From: Pithys albifrons albifrons
Taxonomy: Eukaryota; Chordata; Aves; Passeriformes; Thamnophilidae
Assembly: GCF_047495875.1 (NCBI RefSeq)
Contig: NC_092461.1
Span: 52,447,511 to 52,511,510 of the forward strand
Reading direction: 5' to 3'
DNA length: 64,000 nt
In this document: piece by piece, positions 55,681-64,000 of the stretch
Layout of the letters: each line of letters opens with the position of its first letter
Position numbering within the stretch: position 1 is the stretch's first letter
Program-made: the position numbers and the translations under genes
Notes under the pieces: model-generated
Told to the model about the DNA's origin: nothing
What the model saw: the letters and a program-made list of their open reading frames with translations, nothing else
The model's database searches: none

Positions 55681-58600
55681 ACAAAGGAGACCTTATGTGA
55701 ACCTGATTGCTGCTTTCAGACGGCAGTAAGCACGATCCCTCTGCTTCTGCATTGAAAATCGGCGGGGTACCATTGATCTGGTGATCGATTCTGTCATGAA
55801 TGATGGGATGCTACCTGCCGGCGAGGAAAGGGCAAGAGTTGCAAGCTCATAGCTGATGTGAAGGACCACAGTTTGTAAATCAAAGCTGCAGCCTACACCT
55901 GATAACCCCAGGAACCCAGTGCAGGCACTGTGGGCTACAAGCATCAAAGGGATGTGGATGCCTAAGTACTGCCTTAGTAGGGCAATAGGTGCTGAAAAAC
56001 TCAGAATCCTGAAACCACTCTGCAGCTGCAAACTGAGCTGTGAGACATTTGAACACATTAAATACCCACAGGAACCAATAAACTCCCTGAGGGTTGGTGT
56101 TTAGTTCTCACAGACTTGCCACCATGATTAAAATGCCCTTGTGTCTTTCCTTTCTCCTGATGCTGTAGACATTTGTGGGCCTCATTGAGGTACCCAGCTC
56201 TCCTCAGGCACTGCAGAGTGTGCCTGTGCACCTGACTCAGAGTTGACATCAAAAAACTTGGTGCCATAATGCTAAGTTTCAGAGCACCTGTGTGTATCTG
56301 CACCTGTGTATCTGTCTGATTCTAGCATCCTTCTCAAGGGCTTGCTTACAAGCCAAGAGGGAAAAGTAGAAATGACTGCATAGAACTGCTCTGTTCTTTT
56401 CATGTCCAGAGCCAGTAGAAGTCAGTAGGATCTCATAAGTAATTTAAGACAGCCTGAGCACTTCTCTAAATTACAGTGTCTGAAGAGGTTTTTCCATCAC
56501 AACCCATTATAACCTTAAACCTGCCCTCAGTGATAACTAAGACTGTGGAACATCCCAACTTTATCCATTACCAAATTTGGCCACTTTGCATCATTCTATC
56601 AGGACCCAGGATCTTGGGGTTTTGTTTGGGATGATCAAAGTCCCATGGGACATAATTCTTACTGAACTACAACTTGGCAATAAAATCTTGAGACCACACA
56701 CAAAATTTCTTTCAGGTCACACTTCTCCTGAAATCCTTGAATAAGAACTGAGCAGAAGAGGAACCATGGTCCTAGTTTGGCCCTTTGATTTTTTCACAAA
56801 TCATGAACATGCTCAGAGTCAGTTCAAGCAAGCCTGGCACTCTCCAGCTGCTTTTCCCTGTTATTTATGAGTCATTGCACCTTAGGAGTGCTCAGCTGCA
56901 AATAAAATGGAGTTTAAAATACAGAGGGCTGACATGCTAAAGAAGGTGTCTTAAACTACAGTGTCTTGTCCATTTTGCCTCTTCAGATACAACCTCCTCT
57001 AGTCCACTTCCAGGTGCTCACCATGTGATTAGTATACATCCTACTGAGATGTATCTTCTACAGCATTCAAGCCAAACCTGACTGCGTTGATTCCAGTGTG
57101 ATGACATATGAAGTGCATTTGTAAGAACCAAGGTAGTACCACATGAGAAAGGCCAGTGGGGAAAAGTCTGGTAAAATGTGGGGAAACATTTGCTTGCATC
57201 GCTGATAATTGTCTATCAAAGTGGATGCTGTTTCCATTTAATTTGTCAGTGTGCCAGGCAGATATCTTCTAGTGACCAGAAATCCCTTGCAGAGGTTGTT
57301 CATTGTTAGCCAAAGCTATGTGCTGGTCTGCTTTGCTGAAACACGAGAGCTTGTTGAGCCGCCTGGAGATGGGACTGATGAGAGCTTGCGTTTGAACAAG
57401 TACAGCTTTTAGACAGTCTGCAAAGACTGGTTTAAAGAAAAGTTAAAATTAAGTACCCAGTGTCCAGCCCCTGGCTGCAACCAGCAGCTGTCAGCAGCAG
57501 ATCCTGTTTTGGGGTGGCTGACAGTGGTTGTGCTGCCAGACAGGCAGGAGCTGTGTCTAGAGCTGTGTCTGAGGCTTCTGCTGAGCTCTGCAGAACTTCT
57601 GCTGTGGAAACCCTTTTTCTCTCATTTCTCCTTTCTTACAGGGAAATAGATCAGGAAGCAAAAAAACAGGAGCTAGGAGGGAGGATGAAATGTTACAGTG
57701 AGCAGGTGTTCTTCTTAAACTGGAAATGAGTAGCTGGGAATAATGCACTCTTGGTGCTGAGCTCCTTTGATGTGCTGTTTCCGGCTGTAGGAGCACCCCT
57801 CCTACTTGTGATCATGGACAGCAAGAAGCTGCAGACATATGGGCCCACACCAGCCCTGGGCATGGCAGAGTGGAAAGGTAATGGCTTCCTTTCAAACAGG
57901 CAATATTCAAAATAATTTCTCCCCCCTCCTCCAACTCCCCACATGATTTGCAAATCCAGGAAATATATGGACCTTTGTCCTTAGGGAGTCTGATTGACTG
58001 AATTCAGTACATGATTTGCAATGAACAATAGTTGTGCTGGTGAGTTGTGCTGATAAGAAGCTCTGATCTTGCACTGCCCTGGGGCAAAGGCAGCAGTCTC
58101 CTGTCCTCCAACACAGTTCCTGAAGGCTGTCCTAGTGTACCGTGGCTGTGTACTGGGAGGCTGTGGATGCTGCCAGTGCAAACCCAGCCCAGATATGGTG
58201 GCTTATTTGCTGCTGCTTTCTGACAGTCCCTGTGAGAACTCACCCCAGCGTCTTCCCACTAGCACCTTGAGTTTTCCTCGTGAGTTTTCCACGTTGGGCC
58301 CAAGGAAGAACAATGTTGAGCAATCTCTTGGCTGGCCATCATTAATAATCAAGTCTGATGGGGAACTATCCTAATATCCTAAGTGGGTAGTGCAGTGCTT
58401 CCCAGGGGGAGGAGAACCAGCATTTCCCAGATCACTTTGGCATGCCTCTCTTTATCATAGAATAGTTCAGTGACAATAAAATGCATTTTATTATGTTTAA
58501 ATGAAGAACTAAAAAGCCAGATTTCTAGAATTAAAAAACTATTTGCAAGTGTTAGGACAGAACCATATGTTTATAATTATGGGTAACATTGATGAGGACT

Positions 58601-61600
58601 CCTGAGACCCCCCACCTTTGTGTGTTCTAGGCCCACAGAATTACTGTGCAGCAGTTAAAGTTGTCCCAGTCCATCAGGTGCACCTTCATGCTCCAGTATG
58701 TGATGCTGGGCAAGAGCCATAATCCTGAATGGTCTCTCTTTGTGCAAATTCTTATTTCCTGGAGATCTACTGGTTACAAACATTCTTTGGGCTTTCTGGT
58801 AATATAACATGCTGCAAATTAATTAATTACTGATTTAAATTTCTGCTCCTCATGTTAATTAATTTCAGCAAAGAATGTGGGCTGACCTCCCATAGCTGAG
58901 GAAGCACAGCAGGTGGATGCACATTTCAAAGCAAAGCAGGTACTGAAGGTAAATCAACGGCATTGGCAGCAGAATCTCTTGTTTTGTATCAAGTGTAAAC
59001 ACTGTAAGCAGATACTTTTCTCCTCACACTTCAGGATGGCTGAGATACCTCTCTCTGACAACTTTGCTTAGCTAAGATTTTCTAGTAAAAGATTTATCTT
59101 AAAAACACAAGGGTACAAACATTCTGAAGTGGCACCTTAAAAACGTTTCAAAGGCAAGGGGGATTTAACGTAACATTGCAGAAAGTGATTTTAAGGGTGG
59201 GATGTCACATTGCACTCACTAGTGCATCTGAGAAGCTCCAGTGCTTTTGGAATATGGGGGGGTCTGGAAATTACTCTCACACAGATAGTGTATGTCAGTG
59301 ACAAAAACTCATGAAAGTTATGGGCCGGCCTCCATCCTGGATGGGCGTATCTCTGGTTGTTTATCAGCACTTAATGCTGTACCCACTCAGTGGCACAAGT
59401 TCAGTGTTTTAGGTGCCTTCCAGATAGATATCATTTATGCTCTGGAATTCCTTGAAATTTACTGTAGTAAACACATTTGAAGCTAAGGTTTGACTGGGTG
59501 TCTTCATCAGCCTTTTTGGAAAATAGAAATGTTGCTAATTAACTATGTATTTTAGCATCAGACTTGTCTTACTGCCTGCTGTGACTGTCTATTGGTCATT
59601 TGGTCTGTCCAGCCACTGATGGCATCTCAGAAAAAGCATTGAAGTAGGTAATGTTTCCTTTAAAGCCTTCTGAGCTCATAAGAGTGAGATAGTGCATTCC
59701 CATGTGGTCAAGTTATACACTTACAAGCCCCAGCTAGAAGTGTTAGCAAAACAGCCTTGGGTTGCTAGGAGGTGCTGTGTGGAGATTAATTAACCAGAAT
59801 GGTAGTGCCTTCTGCTTGCCATCATTGCTGATATAGACGAGAGGTTTTCAAAGGCAAAAGCTGTGATGGACTTTTGTTGGGCTGAGGGATTTGCATATAG
59901 AAACACACATTAAGACAGTTGCAGTAAATGTTAGTCATTGCAAAATACTGTACAGGAAAAAATCTAAACTGTGAGGCCCACAAGAGGCTCTGTCTCCTCT
60001 AAGATGCTTCTCTGTGTACATTACTACAGGCAGCAGCCACACAGAAACAGTTGAGACTTTGCTAGTATTTAGCTCAAAGATTTTTAGTCTGGTTTTGAAC
60101 CAACATCCTAAACTTTCTTAATGCACAAGAGAATTGGCTTGCCCCTTGCAAACACAGGGGATGTCACCACAGGTTGCAGCTCCTTTACTGTAGCCTGTTG
60201 AGATCATCACTGTCTGATATATTTCCATTGATAGGGATTAAGTCAATAGATGGGGAAGGTGTAAGTAAGATAACACTAAGTCAGCAGGCAAAACAGAAAA
60301 ACCATGAAGAGATTAGTAAAACCTAATGGAGCTTGGAGCAATCTCTTCGACTAGACAATAATGGGTGCCCAAAGCTCCACACTGCAGTAGACATAAGGCA
60401 GTCATGACTACAGGCACCACACACTCTGGATTGAATCCACATGGCTTTCAAGTGTTTTTAGACATTTGGTTCTTTGGACTTGCAAGCTTGCTGCTAGATG
60501 TCTCCAAGCATCCATTCCCTGGAAGGTACTATCCAAACAAAAATACCTGGTTTCCCCTCAGGTGAAGTCAGGTATTTCCTCAGCTTTTTGACAAGAGTGT
60601 AGGAAAAAAGCAGGCATGTGTTCAGATGCCAAAAGCTGATCACTGGTGACTACATGACAAATTTTAAGACGACTGACCCCAGGGATCCTGTATTCAGTAT
60701 GCCCAGAAACAGAGATGGGCACTCTAGTTCTGCATCCCATGGGGCTAATCTACTCAGAACTGATCCCTCTTAAGTCCTGTGTGAGATTGGGATTCAGAGT
60801 TCCCCACAAGTAGTATTGTCTGGTGTCTGAACAGCTCAGTGCATGCAATCCCAGTAGCATGCATATTCCACACTTGCTGGGAGTGTCAGGAGGTGAGAAG
60901 GTTGGATCCCAAAATGAGCATGTGAGCTCTTCCAGTGCAGTGTAGGGGGAGCATGAGGGCCTAGCCTTACAGAACATCCAACAAAATCACACCTAGTGTC
61001 TGTGTGCACCCTGTTCTGTTACCTTCGTGTCTCTTTCAGTCATGAAAAGAGGGATCTGAATAGAAGGTAAGGCAACCTTTTGCTTAATAATCAGTTCCTT
61101 ACACAGTTTGTTCATAGGAGAGCTCCTTATCCTGAAGGAATTCAGGTCTATAAACCCCTGGTTTATAGAAGAATTGCAGGTGACACGGAGCAGTTTCTTG
61201 CCAAAACTGACACAGTGGACTGATAATATTCGTGGACACAGTCTAATATATAAAAGCAGGAATGAAGTCTAGCAGTTAAAAAATTCAGGAATGGTGGGCT
61301 CAACCTTGCTCTGTGAACTTTGTGTTGGTTTCTCAGGGTATATTGCAGCAGCAGCCCTGGGAGCATATGGCTCTGAGTCCCTTCCAGGGGAAGAGAGGAA
61401 TATGTACCACTTTCCGATTTTGAGCAAGAGTGCTATGTCCACCAGGCTGCTATAAGGAAGACCTGCTGGAATCATTTCACGATGGAAATGACTACTGTTT
61501 GAGGTGGATTTTTTTGATTGCTCATGCACACATTTTCATTCTCCTGCACCAGTGCTATACACAAGGACTGATACAGTCATTTATGCTCAGTAATGTATAG

Positions 61601-64000
61601 GTTGTAAGTGCTAGATGTAATTATAGTCCCTTCCCTCTTCTATACACTTCACACTTTCTTGCTAGTCTCAGTGTAGAACATCTCCTGCCTAAAGCTGAGA
61701 GGGAGGAAGGCTGAGCAGTTTTTGTTTTGTTTCCTCCAAGGGGCTTGAGCCCAGGCACTGCAGCATCGTTTTCCCAGCTGCTGCTCTCACTGCCCTGCAG
61801 GACTGGAGTGGCACAGCGTTGCTCCTGTGGTAAGCTGTTTTGCAGCCTGCAGTAACACTGGTATTTATATGAACAGGATTACCAAAATACTGTGAGACAG
61901 CAGTCAACAGCCCCGCTGTGCAGGCAGTGGAGCTACGGTAAATCAGGCTGTGGAGTTACGTGCGCAGTTCCAGAAAAAGGTTATGCTGCTGCTGGAATAA
62001 CACATTGCCCCACAGGTGCTGGCACCTTTCTCTAGGCACTGCACCTTCTAGCAAAAGGTTTGTATGAAAGAGTGGTTACTGTACAAGCCTCTATTTCATA
62101 CCTGTGGTTACCTTTACCTACGGGGCTCATTGTCTTGTGCCCACCTGTGTTAATAGATGAAGAGACCATCAGCTGGCACGTCAGTGTCCTGCACAGCTCA
62201 GACTTGTGGAACCCTCATCAGTGACAGCTGATGAGGTCTATTAGTCACTGTTAGTGGCAGCTTTTAGTGCAGCTGGTCACAAACTAGTTTTTAGTTTGTA
62301 CCTCTTGGATGAGGGATGGTGGCCCTGATTCTGTAAGTTATTTAGGTTCCTGCTACTGAAATCTGTGGAGACACAATGTCTAAATTTAATTTTTCAGAAT
62401 GTAGGACCTGTGGGACTGTTCTACTTGCTGCAATTCAAATGCATAGAAGGATCCCTATAAATATTTCATGGCTTCAGGGACAAATTGTGATGTGGCTGCA
62501 AAACTAGACACACATACATCTCTAGAAGAAAAACCACATTCCAGCAGCAATGGAAAAACCCTGCTCCTAACCTGTCAGTACTTACAGCTGACAGATGCAA
62601 AAAGACAAAGTATAGTTAATGTTTTAGAAATAGGCTTTGCACCAATACAGTTTTTCAGTTTTCCATGTCCTTCAAATGAAGCAGACATTACATGCTTATC
62701 TGCCCTCAGATTTTCCTTGTTAGCATTAATCAGGCACACTTGACTTGCTTACAGATGAATTTGATTAGAATCATGTATACTCTTAGGAACCAAAAATAAT
62801 GAATCATGACTTGAGTGTACGTGCTGTTACAGCCAACATTGTTGCTTGGTGTCTGCTACAGCAGCAAACTAATAGAACTGGGTTCCAAATCATTGGCAGC
62901 AGGAGGTGGTAAATGGCACACATGAAATAAAGCAAGACCACACAAAAGGGAAAGCTATAATGTGCACAGCTATTTAAATGACTATATAATTGGTTGAAAT
63001 TCTGCATTTTCTGTCAAAGAAAGAGCTAAAATGGAAACTTGATTTTGTCTACATGCAGTCACAAATATTTTTGCATATGTTCCAGCCTCTGGCCCACAAT
63101 GTGTAGCTTTTAGCTCTGTGAGCTGACTTACGTGTCTCATTTTATAATGCCAACAGATTCTTCTGTTCTTTTAGCACTGAAGAAAAGAGATGCCTTCCAA
63201 AAAAACAAAAGAAGTATTTGAACTCTCTTTCCTTCTGTATGTACAGTATTGTAGCTCTGTGTGCAAATCATGTTTTACACATGCACCTCTGCACATGTAA
63301 ATTCATGCAAAGCCCACGTGCTCAAGCATTGGTTCAGAAGCAAGCTGGGGATGCAGCATTCCACTGCCTGTAAAAATGTTTGTTGATAAAAAGGAAAACA
63401 CAGAAAAGTGTTTCTGTTTTGACAGTGCTGATATTTCACATAATGTATTCTGACCTTCTGTCATCCTTTTTTTTCTTTTTTTTTACAGTGGATTTTGTTG
63501 TGCAGTAATTCTTATTCACACTCATCTCACTGCTGTGATCCATGAGGACCGTCTGCGTGATAGAAGGATGAAAGACTATGTGTAATATCTGTTATCCCTA
63601 TTATGATGACAGCTGCCTGGGCCTTTGACAGATTTGCAATCTACTGAATCATTTACCTAAGTGCCAGGGAAGAGGGGAAGTAGACATATGAAAAAGGAAT
63701 AATACGTAAAGAAACATCTGCATTGAGATAATTTGTAATTTTTGGAAAGGCTTTGAAGAAGGATACATACATTTAGTACTCATGACACTATGAATCTCTT
63801 ATTCTACTGGCAGGCCTTATCTGGCATGTACCAAGCTTTTATCGTGTCTGTACGATCCCTGTTGTGTGCTCCAGCTGCAGGGCCTTCCCTTACCCTCCTC
63901 AGTGCTCCAGCTGGGTGAGCATGCACTGCCCTCCCTGCTATGCCATGCTTAGCAATGCTTGGTTTGCAGCAGGTGTCTTTTTCATTAGCTGTTTGCTTTT
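55681..64000. other. Intergenic to window end, nothing recognised
   Basis: About 8.3 kb without a recognisable exon, RNA gene or mobile element. In the human map, GEM and CDH17 lie beyond RAD54B on this side. I looked for GEM GTPase signatures (GEQGVGKS, NKSDL) in the translated frames and saw none, so that gene, if syntenic, lies further right. Confidence 0.6.

Noticed and set aside
55693..56058. 121-codon minus-strand frame
   Set aside because: No recognisable domain; it starts and ends without gene-like context.
48054..64000. Exons of GEM or CDH17, the next genes in the human map
   Set aside because: No Ras-like GTPase or cadherin motifs were seen in any frame; the genes are presumably further right.
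1..64000. CRISPR arrays, bacterial operons, phage or plasmid features
   Set aside because: Spliced vertebrate genes and avian retroelements throughout; no spaced short-repeat arrays or operon-like gene packing.

Overview
The window is vertebrate nuclear DNA, almost certainly from a bird and probably from a passerine. The evidence is spliced genes with GT-AG introns, several CR1 LINE 3' ends, two avian-type ERV solo LTRs, and a tRNA-Ile-headed SINE with a CR1-like tail of the kind described from songbirds (TguSINE1). An RTE-type LINE and a matching tRNA-headed SINE are also present. From memory, RTE elements (AviRTE) are patchily distributed in birds, suboscine passerines among them, so a suboscine is a reasonable guess but no more than that.

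There are two protein genes, both on the + strand and nested. FSBP (fibrinogen silencer binding protein, Myb/SANT-like DNA-binding factor) is complete: two coding exons (1539-1909 and 6136-6658) give 297 codons, with a CpG island at about 546-1116 just upstream. RAD54B (Swi2/Snf2 DNA translocase of homologous recombination) begins before the window. Its last 12 coding exons, from 22825 to the stop at 48051-48053, are all here and encode 815 residues including every helicase motif. The first in-window exon starts inside a codon, so the N-terminal exons (roughly the first 100 residues) lie to the left. FSBP therefore sits inside a RAD54B intron, as I recall it does in other amniotes. All exon phases add up and I see no frameshift or internal stop. 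One RAD54B intron (39068-41198) uses a GC-AG splice pair.

The introns carry most of the mobile DNA. A TguSINE1-like SINE lies at 11.2 kb and MIR relics at 15.2, 18.4 and 33.2 kb. A tRNA-Gln-headed SINE with a perfect 13-bp target duplication lies at 16.8-17.15 kb. Two solo LTRs, each with a perfect 5-bp target duplication, share one 2-kb intron at 29.2-30.7 kb. A CR1 cluster occupies 34.4-35.1 kb, and a 1.55-kb internally deleted RTE-type LINE with a 13-bp target duplication lies at 45.0-46.55 kb. The most interesting observation is that the tRNA-Gln SINE body is built from the 5' and 3' ends of the same LINE family that is present 29 kb away.

From 48.05 kb to the end I recognise no gene. 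That stretch holds CR1 tails at 53.2 and 55.1 kb, an A/C-rich low-complexity tract, and a small GC-rich patch at 55.5 kb that might be a promoter or first exon. All homology statements come from reading translations and remembered family features; no alignment or database search was run.
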